Shown here piece by piece: positions 33,419 to 45,300 of a stretch of DNA of 64,000 bases. The position numbers and the translations under genes are program-made. Source of the stretch: Austropuccinia psidii. Its lineage: Eukaryota > Basidiomycota > Pucciniomycetes > Pucciniales > Sphaerophragmiaceae. The notes beneath the pieces were generated by a model, which worked only from the letters and a program-made list of their open reading frames with translations, did no database searches and had not been told where the DNA came from. Location: positions 2,798,501-2,862,500 of the forward strand of contig JALGQZ010000020.1 of assembly GCA_023105745.1 (NCBI GenBank), given 5' to 3'. Position 1 is the first letter of the stretch, and the number at the start of each line of letters is the position of its first letter.

Positions 33419-35501
33419 ATGTATATTTTTAGTAAAAAAACATTTAACCTGGTTCATTGTAAAACAGGCAGAAGTCTTGCTTTATTTATGTTGATGTTAT
33501 TACTGGTAAACGTCGAATCAAGCCCTGGCTTTTCCGACTTGGTGAATGGTTGGAACGCATTTAGAGGAATTGCTGAGGGATCAACGGGGCTTAGAGGTAG
33601 TAAATCATTGGCATCCGCCTCAACAGCTGGTCGACATGCTCCAACCTGGCGAAACCTGTTCGGTGGAGGTCGAAGTCTACCTAGTCTAGGAAAACCTCGT
33701 AAGTAAAACATTTGAACCCAAAGGACGAAAACTTGCTGGTGACTTATTTTCAATAATATCTTTAAAATTTGTTTTAGGCCCCAAGCTGAATGGTATAAAT
33801 AAAAAACCAAGTTAGTATATAGTCCATTCGCCATCTAAAACACTTTGTTTGATTTTTTATGTTTCAAAATCGTCACCAATCTTAACAAATCGAAATCTTG
33901 GGTTCAAAGCTCAGCCCATTGCAAATAATCCCAATCCCGAAGCATTGGACTCTAGTAAAGCTGAACTAGGTAAGTCGCAACAACTAATACGGAACTTGTT
34001 CTAGCAGGGCCAAATTGCTAACCTCCTGGGCTGAACCTGAACAAATTAATATACACTTTGCTTCAGCTCCCAAGTTGAAGGGTATACTTGACAAGCCACG
34101 TAAGTAAATTATTTCACCATCTTGGATATTTTATGTGACCTCTCATCTTCCAAAATTGACACCATTTACCGCTTTCATTTTTTTTAAAGCTGAGAATACT
34201 CCAAATGGACTCAATGGCAAAACACTGGACCCTAAGGAAGTTGAACCTGGTAGGTTCTCATCACCATTACACAATTTATCTATTGGAATTGGCTTTTAAA
34301 ACAACTTCTCTGAATTGACTGAATTTAAATGCACTTTGTTTCAGCTTCGGGGTTGAAGGATATGCCTCAAAAGCCACGTAAGCATATACTTCACTATTTA
34401 TAATATTTTGTTTGACATCTCCTCTTCCAAAAACAGAACCGTTCTAACTCTTTAAGCTATTTGAATTCAAGCCGGATCCACTCCAAAGTTAAATGATCTC
34501 GAAACATTTGTCAAGAAATTTAGCTCTGGTAAGTCTTGACAATCCAGGGAGATGACTAGACTCAATTCATAAAAGGCCTGTACTGAGCTTCACTAGGTTG
34601 AAATCTGCTTTTTTTTCTAACCATAATAACTTCCTTCCACTCAAAAGATCTTGGCGTAGACACGAAACATATACCAGCTGGTCAGATAAACACAGGCGGT
34701 AAGTTGAAGCATATTAAATCTCCCGGCTTTAGGAACATAATTGTTACGCTCAGGAAACCAAGCTAATATAAAACATTTGAACAGCCCCTTTGGCACCTAT
34801 TCCAGAGGTAAAATGATTTTGCGATCCGGTCAGCTATAAATAAGCTGATCTGCTCACCTCCACAAAACACACTTTGCAGGACTCGGTTAGTGTACAACCA
34901 TTGACCGCCCTTGATACCCCATCAGAAAAGGCATTGGATCATTGGAAAACGATCTTTGATGATTCCGCAGATATGAAATCGCTGGACGCAACACACGTGG
35001 AACCGCCTGAACCACCAACTCACCCTCCGCCTAATGAGCAGTTGAGAATGACACGTGGGAAAACAATACGTGAGCAGCCTAAAGGATCATCACATGTAGG
35101 CTCACCTTTACCTTTGGTAAGGATGAAATTATCTGATCTTATACAGCTAATGTTTATCAAAAACTGAGGGATGGTGATTTTTTTAGGGTGAAAAGGAAGG
35201 GCTAAACGCCGCAAATAAATGGCAAAATCTTAATTTGTTTGAGCGCATCATGATAAAATGGTTTCACATTAGTCCTAAATGGAAAAAGTGGAGTTTTGAG
35301 CCTGTGTTAGGGTTCATCTTTGGACCAAATGGAATATTGGAGAAGGTTTCCAATATAGCAAAGAAAATTAAAGTCCAAAGGCGTGTAGCTCCAGTGCTTC
35401 ATTCATGAAAATATGTGATCACTTTACTGGTTTCGCAGGCGCACATGGAGCTGGGTTTGCTTGATTCGAAGGACAATGAATCTCCAAAATTTCCAAAGTA
35501 G
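33419..35501 (+). CDS. Predicted secreted protein with modular small-exon repeats (12 exons, 371 aa)
   Basis: Exons by GT-AG rule and frame: 33419-33698, 33778-33810, 33910-33969, 34067-34099, 34190-34249, 34345-34377, 34472-34528, 34648-34698, 34785-34807, 34880-35116, 35187-35372, 35439-35501. They total 1116 bases and are open throughout to TAG. The N-terminus has a basic start, a hydrophobic core (residues 19-30, SLALFMLMLLLV) and a likely signal cleavage near residue 34. Exons 2, 4 and 6 are each 33 bases and encode related modules (PKLNGINKKP, APKLKGILDKP, ASGLKDMPQKP). Exons 3 and 5 are each 60 bases. Exons 2-8 all start and end in phase 1. The C-terminal half is Pro-rich, then helical with Trp/Lys. 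No known domain; many small exons plus a signal peptide fit a rust secreted effector candidate. The last intron (donor 35373 or 35382) is the least certain. Confidence 0.72.
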
Positions 35502-35544
35502 TTATCTAACTGATCAGACTATGAAATGAGTTGGGAAACCCCAG

Positions 35545-35736
35545 TTAATTTGGCTGATCTACCTTGATGGTTTTCCAGTTAATGATAGTGGCCTCATGTT
35601 TCGTATTTGCAAGAAATAAGATTTTTTGTTCGTCAACTATGATGTATGGTTTCTTGTCTTGATTTTCAAGTCGGAATCCCTCAAAGCATTCAAGACGTTT
35701 TCCGTATTCATCTCTTGCAAAATTTATGAGTCCCAT
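35545..35736 (-). CDS. Possible small hypothetical exon on the opposite strand
   Basis: A 63-codon minus-strand frame with protein-like composition (FRLENQDKKPYIIVDEQ, FLANTKHEATIINWKTI). A second open stretch lies further upstream on the same strand (about 35935-35830). It could be the last exon of an uncharacterised gene convergent with 33419-35501, whose stop lies 44 bases away. The plus-strand alternative (35626-35934) translates to mostly hydrophobic sequence and looks less likely. I do not recognise a family. Confidence 0.3.
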   Translation of the reverse strand: MGLINFARDEYGKRLECFEGFRLENQDKKPYIIVDEQKILFLANTKHEATIINWKTIKVDQPN

Positions 35737-36305
35737 TTAGGCCTCTTAACATCGAATAGACAGGTAATCATAGGACTACCAATTTATCTTCTTGAACCTG
35801 CTGGATGCAAACCTTCAGAGTTCAAGCTCAGGAATTACATTCTTCAAAGCCCAAATCATTCTGTCTTTTGGCACCTGATCACACTTATCCTCTTGCTTTT
35901 CGTGTATGAAATTAAGAGAATTAAACAGGAGTAACGAAAAGCTAGTTGTCTTGGTTTTCTTATCAGATGTAACCTTTTGAAGAGATTTGAAATCAAGATA
36001 AAAATTTACTCGACTAAATTAATTTTTGATTTCGATAACTAAAAGTCATGACTTGTTTTTTTTATTTAAATACCAAAAAGCAAAAGAAATCTGAAGAAGG
36101 ATATTTTTCGAAAAAGGAATGCTTGGAATTTATCTAGATTTTTTGAGTAGTTGAATAAATCTTCCCTTTCTTCCCTCATGACTATTAGAAATTGGTTGTA
36201 AGATGATTCATGGTGATCTCATGGTATCCTTTAGATCATAAATCTACGGAGTTATGAGATGAGAGTTCATTGAGCAGACTTGTGGCATTTTAATTTAGTG
36301 GTTGC

Positions 36306-36335
36306 CATCTAATTTAATTTAATTTAATTTATTAC
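36306..36335. repeat. AATTT pentanucleotide microsatellite
   Basis: Four direct AATTT units (TAATTTAATTTAATTTAATTT) about 250 bases upstream of the gene at 36588. Confidence 0.8.
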
Positions 36336-36443
36336 AATCCATACTATAGTCTTCATTATCCGATACAGTACCGCATAGTAAGAGCAGCCTTAGCTGATTT
36401 ATGGATCAATTGTATGCTGGTCGCTGTATTGCCATAGGCTGTA

Positions 36444-36466
36444 TCGCCCACAAACTGTATGGGCGA
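36444..36466. promoter_or_regulatory. Inverted repeat upstream of gene at 36588
   Basis: Perfect 7-base stem TCGCCCA...TGGGCGA around a 9-base loop, GC-rich against an AT-rich background, 55 bases upstream of the TATA-like box. It could be a factor-binding palindrome. This is only an inference. Confidence 0.35.
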
Positions 36467-36520
36467 ATAGAGGCTCAGCCAGATTCTAGTGCTGCTTACA
36501 TAAGCACACCCCGCTCCTGA

Positions 36521-36530
36521 CTATAAATAG
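36521..36530 (+). promoter_or_regulatory. TATA box
   Basis: CTATAAATAG, a close match to the eukaryotic TATA consensus, centred about 62 bases before the ATG at 36588. The spacing leaves room for a short 5' leader. Confidence 0.55.
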
Positions 36531-36587
36531 GATTTTTAGAATTTTTGTATTTTTAAGATTTCTAATTTTTTTCCAATTTTTCCCAAA

Positions 36588-37528
36588 ATGCTCTCTTCTT
36601 CAAGTCAGTCGAATCTATTCAACCAACCCATAATCTGTCCTTTGCCACGCAGAACGACGCTCTCTTCAAATCAATCTATTGTCAACAAATCATCACATCA
36701 CCATTCGCTCTCATCGCCAACTAGCGCTAGACCTTCCATCGTTCATCATTCTGAAGCTAATGCAATCTTCATTCAGCCGCATTCCAACTTGGCTCCCGAT
36801 GACTTCAAATTCTCTTTAACTACCCCCCAGTCTTCTCAAGATGATGATGTGTAAGCCATCTTCAATCTTGATCATTCATGGTCCTCATCATTAAGCTCAA
36901 ACTCTCTTTATGGTTCAGATTGTCCGAATTTCTGTCTCTTTTTGCTCCTGCCTCTCCTACTCTAATCTCCATCTTGCCAAGTCAAACTCGTCAATTTTCC
37001 AGCTCGTCGTCCAAATCATCTATCAGTCTCATTCCAAACTTATCTTTCATCAATCAAATCAATCCCACTTCACCTCACTCTAAAACCCCTCAAAAATCAT
37101 CAGATTCTTTTGATTTGAACTCGCCTAATACTAGCCATCACCTTCCAATCATATCCAGTCATCTTGGTGGCTGCATTACTTGTAAGCCCTTTTTTAACTT
37201 ATTGAACTTTAAACTATACTTTTATCTTATTTAATTGCTTCATAATCAGCTTCACCAATCTCACGCTGTCATAACCCGCTCCCAAGACATGGTGAACTAG
37301 ATGAATTTGCTAACCGTCTAATTGAACCGTTTAATGAACTATCAATCAATTTTGAAACATCCAACCAATCGTCGTCGGAAGCAACTAATGTAGATTTTCC
37401 AGCTCAAAAACTTTTTTTCTGACAAAGATGCCAATAACCTCAAAAATAACCACGTCCATACCAAAAAAATAGAAAATCTCCATGATCTCAACGACTTCCA
37501 GTTAGCCGGTCTTGATCTTAATGTCTAA
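36588..37528 (+). CDS. Ser-rich hypothetical protein, three exons, possible frameshift in exon 3
   Basis: Exons 36588-36850, 36919-37181 and from 37250, with two 68-base introns (GTAAGC donors, TTCAG and ATCAG acceptors). The protein is rich in Ser, Asn, Pro and His, with no membrane segment or known domain. Exon 3 has a more ordered piece, HGELDEFANRLIEPFNELSI. The frame closes at TGA 37420-37422 right after a run of seven T. If one base of the run is out, the frame continues for about 38 residues (SDKDANNLKNNHVHTKKIEN, FQLAGLDLNV) to TAA 37526-37528. That extension has protein-like composition. The start is the first ATG after a TATA box. Not recognised; probably lineage-specific. Confidence 0.6.
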
Positions 37529-37984
37529 TAACTAGTTACATTTCTTCCCAAACATCTTTTTAATCTAATCGACTGAATATATCGTTAATATCAACTTTTT
37601 TGTCTCCAGTAATCTATGAGGAATCTTATTCTATCTTATTTAACCAATTTATCTTGTTCATCCTTTTGTACATAGATTATCTAATTGTTTTTGTCTGCTG
37701 ATCACAACGTTTTGCTTTCATCAAAAATTGGTCTTTCCTTGCTTCGTTCCTTTGTCTCATTGCCGGCTTTTCAAGAAAGTTGCATGGATCTATTTTGGTC
37801 TTACTGTAGATGAATGATCTGATCAACTTGGTGATGAATCTAAATGTTGTTGTTTTTTTGCTAAAGCTGCTTTATTTACCTAATTGTGAAAATAAAACCT
37901 CTATTACGGAAATTATCCACTTTGTATGATTGCTTTGAATTGAGAAGCAAAAATATTTGAATGTTCTCATGCCTCAACTAAATT
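37529..37984. other. 3' flank of the Ser-rich gene
   Basis: No coding signal, with moderately T-rich sequence. Probably the 3' untranslated region and spacer. Confidence 0.4.
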
Positions 37985-38265
37985 CGCTCTCACCCGCTGA
38001 AAGTTACCGCTTTGCATAGAGGGCCAAAAGCGTCCTGGCGACGCAGCAGACGCCGTTGCACACCATTATTTTCCTAAAAAAATACGCAAGAGTTCTCCCA
38101 AATCACTCAAAATCCCCCTGGTGGCGTTAATAATGCAACCCCAGTGTTGGGCTTGATGCATGCCCGACCTGGCGTTGCTTTGGCACAAATTAGCGTTAAT
38201 CAAAGCTTACTAACGTACTGCACATTATCGACGCCAGGCCTCCTCCGCGGGGAAGCTTAGCCAAA
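37985..38265. other. GC-rich island of unknown origin
   Basis: About 280 bases with markedly higher GC than anything around it, containing repeated GGCGTT and GCGTTAAT words (GTGGCGTTAATAATGC, CTGGCGTTGC, TAGCGTTAATC) and CpG sites. No open frame with a recognisable product. It may be a transposon scrap or the remnant of a less decayed sequence. Confidence 0.5.
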
Positions 38266-38289
38266 ACATTCTCAGTAAACAACCGCCAC

Positions 38290-38604
38290 CTTATCAAAGA
38301 TGAATACATAAAATAAGATGAATACAGAAAATATTAAGATATTTATGATAAGAATTATTAATAAATATTTATTGAACTTGATGTAATGAAGTAAAGAAAA
38401 AATGAAATTGAAATTGAAATCAAAATAAAAAAATAAAAATAAAAATCAAAATTAAAAAATAAACTTAAAGATTATCTCATTAATCAAAATGTTTTTTTTT
38501 CTTTACTAAAATTGAATTTGAGAATAAGTTGCTATGTTGAAAATCTATTTAAATGAATGATAATGATTTCAAAATATTGGTAAAAATGAATTTTAACTTA
38601 AATG

Positions 38605-38638
<34 letters not shown>

Positions 38639-39105
38639 TCATTTTAAATGGGTTCTTTTAGGAAAAAAAGTATTATTATTTTTTGGAAACTATTATTATT
38701 ATTATTAATATTTCTTTTTATTTTTTTATTTATGAAAAAAAGTTAAAAAAAAAAAAATATCATTTATTAAAAAAAAAAAAAAAACTTTTTCATAGACTCA
38801 TTTATCATTTTTTTTAAGTAAAAACCTAAATTCAAAAAAAAAAAAAAAAAAAAAACAATTGAAACATATAATTCAAAATTTTTTTACTATATTTTCTATT
38901 TAAAGAGTTTAAATATTTTCCTTAAAAAGTTATAAGAATTTTGAATTAAAATTTTATTGATTAAATTCATAAAAAGTGAAAAGAACCTAATACTCTTATT
39001 TTTAATTTAAATTTCAAAGTATTTAATTTCTTTATTTCTTATTATCAGATTATTAAAATAATGCGTAACTTTTATAAAAACATAAAATGTCAAAAAAAAG
39101 TAATC

Positions 39106-39149
<44 letters not shown>

Positions 39150-40679
39150 ATCAAATCTATTATTAAAAGAATATTTCATTAGTTAAATTTAGTTTCTTTT
39201 TTAATTTTTTTTTTTTTAAATGGGAAAGTTTAAACCCCAAATGATATTATCAAATTATTTCATTGATTATTTTTTTTTTTTTTTTTTTTTTTTTAATAAT
39301 ATTTTATTTAATTTCTTATTAAATTAAAATAAAATAAATATTTATAATCAAATTAATTCAATTAATTTTATTTATATATATATTTTTTTTTTATTTATAA
39401 AAAAAAAAAAAAAATTTAGAATATCATCTTTGATTAATTTTTTTTAATCAATTTTGTTAATTTAAAGATTATAAATGAGTTTATAAATATATGATAATAA
39501 TTTAAATTATTATTAAAAATTTTTAAGAAAAAATATATATATATATAAAGACTTATTTGTTTTCAAAGTATTTTTTTTTTCTTGAAAATAAAAAATATGT
39601 AATTCTTTATTGGGTGTTTCATTAAGGACCCAAAAAAAAATTGGATTGAAAAATCTCTAACCAGCTGAAATAATTGTTAACTAAGGAAAAAGTGTTAGAA
39701 ATTAATACACTTTAGAGTTTAATTAACCTAATGAATGGTTTTACTTATAGATCTATCAGATATATTTAAGTTAATAATATTGAAAAGAAATTACAATTTT
39801 CTTTAAGTAAGAAATATTCATAACTTGAAAAATTAAAATATTTCCTTGTATTTATGCATTCAAATTGTCATTTTAACTTCAAAAATTAATCAAAAAATTA
39901 TTCTAAATTATAAAATTTTCCTTTGAGATGATAAAATGAGTTTTAAAATTTGAATATTTTGTTGAAATTCTCAATTAATTGGATATTAAAAAATATAATT
40001 TTAATTAAATTTTGTATTTCTTAGTTGATTATGGTTTGAGTAGAAATTTTGTGCTTTGAACAAAATTTGAATAAAATTTCTAAATGATCATATAAAAAGG
40101 AAATAGATAAATATATAAATTTTATTTACCTAACCTTCACCAATTTTAGAGATTAATGGAGAATTATTCATGGATACAAGACTTTTATGACTCACTTCTA
40201 ATTAATGAAAAGAATTCAATCTAAATAGCTATCATAAAGCTAAATTTCTCAAAAAAAAAAAAAAAAAAAATTAAATAATCAAAATGGATTTTAAAGCCCA
40301 TTTTTTTTTATACCTGAACACAATTAAAAACATATAGAAATTTATTAAAAAGACAAATAGATAAAATTTATAATTAAAAAAAGATTAAAATGATAAGACT
40401 AATAATTGAATGTGAATAGATGAAATTAAATCAGATATAAAGTCTTCAACAATCATTAATTTCTTAATTAATTATAAAAAGAAAATATTTAATGATTAAA
40501 ATTGAATTCAAAAATCATATTGAAATCATAATTAATTTATTTTTTATATTAATTTATTCTTATATTCATTTAAAATTGATTTAGTTTTATATTAAAATTA
40601 AAAATTATAAATGTTTTTTTTTTTTTTTTTTTTTAAATTTTTTTTTTGTCTCAAGTTAATATATGAGTGAGCTAAGTAC

Positions 40680-40710
<31 letters not shown>

Positions 40711-40980
40711 CTATAAGAAGATATCTTTTTTTAAATTTACCTTTTTGTATCAAAAATTCATTTTAATAAAATAAGAAAGGAATCTTATATAATATTTAAA
40801 TTATTATAAAAAAAAAATTTAATTAATCAGTTTTGAATATTTTAAATCATTGTGTTAAAATTTTTATAAATTTAAATTTTCTTAAATTATTTTATTGTGT
40901 GGAATTAATAATAAAAAAAAAAAAAAAAATAACTTTAATAAATTTTTAACTAAAGAAACTTGATGATAATTTGGTTTTGA
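38290..40980. repeat. Homopolymer-dense AT block
   Basis: 2.7 kb almost wholly A/T with at least ten long A or T runs, including 38 T at 39108-39145 and 29 A at 40680-40708, plus TAT and TA short repeats. No coding capacity. It ends about 280 bases before the J-domain gene. Confidence 0.9.
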
Positions 40981-41259
40981 TAATTACCTTAGAGGAAAAA
41001 ATTTGCACTTAACTCAGTTTAACTTTTCGTTACAAAACCTACCCAAACATTCGAATTTTTTAAGAGTAGTTTTTCTGATTAAAGCGAGTTGTTTTTCTTT
41101 CTTTTTTTTTTTTTTTTTTTTAGATCAAGGAGAAAGTTTTACTCCTAATTTTATATTCATTTTTTTTTTAAAAGAAAGACTTCCTTATAAATTTGTTTCA
41201 AAGATTTTCAGAGAATTAGAAGATTTGAGAATATTAAATAATAATAATCTTTCGATCTC

Positions 41260-42391
41260 ATGGCATCAAGTTCATGTTCATTTCAAGATCATTATCTTGT
41301 TTTAGAAGTTCAATCAACTGCAACAATTTCTGAAATTAAAAAAGCTTATCATCGTTTGGCTCTATTATATCATCCAGATAAGAATCAAGATCCAAAATTT
41401 TCAACTGAAAGATTTCAAAAGGTGAATAAATTGATGACGATTAAAAAAAAATGGAATTCAATTTATCTCATTACTCTAACATAATTGATGCTTGAAAAAA
41501 AAAAAGATTTGTTTAGCTTGGGAAATTTTGAAAGATAAAAAAAGTAAAGAAATTTACGATGAAGAATATAAAGCTAAGCAGGTTAAAAAAAAAAAGCTCA
41601 AAGAATTTCATTCTGAAACAGAAGAATCCAGATATTTTAAGTGCTCTAACCAAACCAAGAATACAACCAAAACTCAAGTACCCCGACAAGAGACCGAATG
41701 GAGAAGATGGAGCGAAATCCAAGTTCACAGAATTAGGGTTTTGAATGATGAGGTTCATGATATAGCTGATGAACTTGAGAAATTGGAACAAAAAAACACA
41801 GAAGATGAGCTGAAGATTAAATCGTCAAGCACATGGTGGTCATTTTTTAGGAGTTCGCTTGTTGGCAAAAAATCTTTACTGTGTGCCAACTTGGCAGATA
41901 TCGAGAGACAAAGACGTATCAGGACTGACCAGATCGACTCAAAGACCGAAAAGCTTGTAGGAAATACTCTAGAAATCAGTGAGCTTATTGATGAGCTCAT
42001 AAGGGAAACTTCTGAATTCAAGCTTTATCAAAGTCGATTGCGCCGCCAACAGGAGGTACAGGCTCGGCGAGAGAAAGCGGCCAGACAGGAAAAACAAGGA
42101 AGAGAATGGCTTGAAAGAATAAAGAAGAAGCACGAAAAGAGGATGGAACAAGAGAGGCAAGAAGGCCAAAGACGTGAGCAAGAGTGTAAAGAGAGAATGG
42201 AGGAAGCAGAAGCCAAACGTGCCAGGAAACTAAAAGAACGACTTGAAAATAAATTGAAGACTGATGCTGATGGCATGAAGCGAAACTTCCGCCAGTCCAG
42301 TGAAAACAAATTTACTTACACAACCGAAGAAACCTTTGGAAGTTCTGGTTCAAGCCTCAATGATAAAACCAAACGACATCACTCGAAGTAG
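41260..42391 (+). CDS. J-domain (DnaJ/Hsp40) co-chaperone, two exons, 348 aa
   Basis: Exon 1 41260-41421, intron 41422-41506 (GTGAAT...AAAAAG), exon 2 41507-42391 ending TAG. Residues 9-70 form the J domain: DHYLVLEV start, helix II AYHRLALLY, the catalytic HPD at 38-40, and after splicing AWEILKDKKSKEIYDEEY. The J domain stimulates Hsp70 ATPase. The rest is highly charged: a middle helical region, then a long Arg/Glu/Lys-rich coiled coil (about 200-300) with RREKAARQEKQGREWLERI and KRMEQERQEGQRREQE. There is no Gly/Phe region or zinc finger, so it is a class C J-protein. The start is the first ATG giving an intact J domain. Base composition is clearly less AT-rich than the flanks. No signal or membrane segment. 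Looks intact. Confidence 0.9.
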
Positions 42392-45300
42392 CCATCCGAT
42401 GCCACGAAATCATGTCTTGGAATATGGAGTGTTTAAAAAATAATATCTTTCGATGTCCTTTATGTAAATCTTTGGGTTTCGGATAATGCATGAATGCTAT
42501 GAAACCAGCTGGAAGAAATAAATTAATTTCCAAACTCGATTCAACAAATCGTGGAAACAAGAGGGGTATCATCATGTTGGTGCTGCAGATGAAGTAGGAT
42601 CTTTGATGAAGTTGATTTTCTTGAAATTTATCAAGTTTTTTTGGCTCAAATAAATTGTATTCTTAACGTGGTACTCACCCAATTTATGACAAAATGAATT
42701 TTACTGATGAGGGACGGGAGCATGAGCTCATAAGGCAAGCTGTCAAAGAGTAGCTAAGGCCTTTTCTTTTTCCAGGGCGTAGTTGATCAGCTCATCTTTT
42801 TTGTATTTTTGTATGCTAGCTTGATTAAAATTATCCTGCTAGCCTGATCTGACGAATAATACAATCTCAACTATCTTTCGCAAGAACAAGAGATAATTAT
42901 TCTATTGTGATTTAATTTAAGAGATTCCAGATCGCTATCAACATTTGCTATTGGAATGGTAGAATGATCAAATTCAGACTGAATGTCTTTGTAGCTCAAG
43001 ACGATTGTCTTGATTGGAAAACAAGTTTGCTTAATCCCCATGTTGAGTGGCTTCAATCAATAAAGGAGGAAAGTGACTTAATAACCTGCGAGAAAAATTG
43101 TGAATTTACTAAGAGTTCACAGGTTTAAAGCTTCTGTTAGCCTCAAAATCATATTCATCAGTACTGTCTTTGATATTTTTGACTGACTGAGCTTGCTTAA
43201 GTGATATTCTGATTATTGCTATCTTTACTGGAGGAAATCATTTCAAAGAGTCAATTAAGACAAAAAACCCAGTTCTTAGGCAAAATACATAGATTAGTGT
43301 CAAGAATAAGTATTATTTCACCTTCAAAGAATGAAGATAAAGCCTAAATTGAATTATGATAAATCGAAAATTCTCCAATTTAGATTAGCTTCACATCACA
43401 ATTTCTTGACTTAATCAAGAAATTGAATTTTTATGAGAAATATTCACAAAATAAGAAGAAAAAAAACAATCATTTGAAGGAAATTTAGACTGAGTATCTA
43501 ATTCAGGTAACAACAAACAGTCAAAGAATTTGATTTCATTGAATAAATAAGATAGAAATTTGATTAAAATTAAAATAATAATAATAAAAAAGTTTTTTCA
43601 ACTAAAACATTTGAATGAATTCACTACTATATGACTTCATTTGTATAATTTTATTTGAGTAAGTTTTATTAAATTTTTTGATTTAATGTTAATTAGTTTA
43701 AAAACTTTCCCTCAAAATATATATATATTTCTTTTCTTCTACTCAGTTATTTTGTTTTAAATCTAACATTTCAATTTCATTTAAGGCCCTTCTTATTATT
43801 TAATCTTTTGCTTAAGTTTTAAAATTGATTTTTTTTTTTTTAAACAAATTTCAAATTTTTGAAAAAAATGATACTCCATACAAATTTAGTTTAGTTTCAT
43901 TTTAATCTATTTAATACTTAATTGAAACTCATTATTGTTTTTGTTCAAAATTTCTGGCACCAACAACTTTAAACCTCATTGAAATTCCAAACCCTTCGTG
44001 CTTTTCTTTTTACAATTTCATGGTGACTGTATTACATATGTTTTTTTAAAATTATCTATAAGTGAATAAGGTCCTTTCACTTTGTATAAAAATCCAAGTA
44101 GTAAATTTTATAAAAGTAATTATATATAAATTATAATGAAAGTTGATTATTCAAAAGTACTACTACTAAATGTACATTAGAAAGATGAGTTTCCAAAAAA
44201 AAAAACTTCTCCAGATACTCAAATAAAAAGTTTTAACAGGTTTTGATAAGTTAGAACATTGAGATATTGGGTTTTTCCTTTTAATGGAATTGATGCTAAA
44301 TATTATATTGCCTAGTTTCTAAGTCACTATTTTTTCAATGTAAATGAGACATCAAATTTTAAATCAAGATTTTGATTTAGTATAATCTTAATGATATTAT
44401 GTAAACAAAAGAATTAGTATGACAAAAAAAAATACCCAGTTATTCACTTTTGAATATTTTATAAAGAAATAAAATAATCTTTTTCCTTTTTTTTAAAATA
44501 AAACTGATACATAAAATCAATTTTCTTTCAAAAAAAAAAAAAAAAACTATATAAGAATAAAAATAATAATAATTTGAAATCATAAAGGTTTTTTTTTGAA
44601 TATATATCTTTTACAAATATTTTTTCAATAATATGAAATAAAAAAAAATTGAATAATTGCTTTTATGATAATTCAAATTAAATATTATTATATATAATAA
44701 TCTGATTTTGAAACTCAATTTGGTTTTATTTTAAGAAAAAATAAGTTATTTGAGGTATAATATTTAATTCAAAATGGTTACTAAAAAATTTATCATATCT
44801 CACCACAAAAAATATATCTGATGTTTCCCTCAAAATCTAGATGAAAAAATCAAGATTACAGCTAAAAAATGATTTCTAAAAAGATAATTATCTTGTATTA
44901 ATTAAGAAAATCAATTAAAGAAATCAACAATAGATAATATTTCTAAAAATTCCAAAAATAAACCATAGTTAACTTACAGAATGAGTAATAAATTATACAG
45001 TAATGAAATATAGTTTTGTTTTTGTAGTGGATTAAAGGGAATCTTTTTAAAAAAATTGATAAAGTATGATTAGAATCATTTTATACAAGGTAATAATGCA
45101 GGTGAGAAATTGAAATGGGTGGTTTGAAGTTTTATTTGATGAACAAAAGGTAATATAAACTATTAGTAAAAGGAAATTCTAGCTAGAAGAAAAGGAAAGT
45201 TTAATTTATAGCTTCAATTTTTTTTTTGAAAAATTATCAAAAATTATTTTAAAATTGAAAAAATCATAATAGTAAAACAAGGAAAAAGTACAATATGGAA

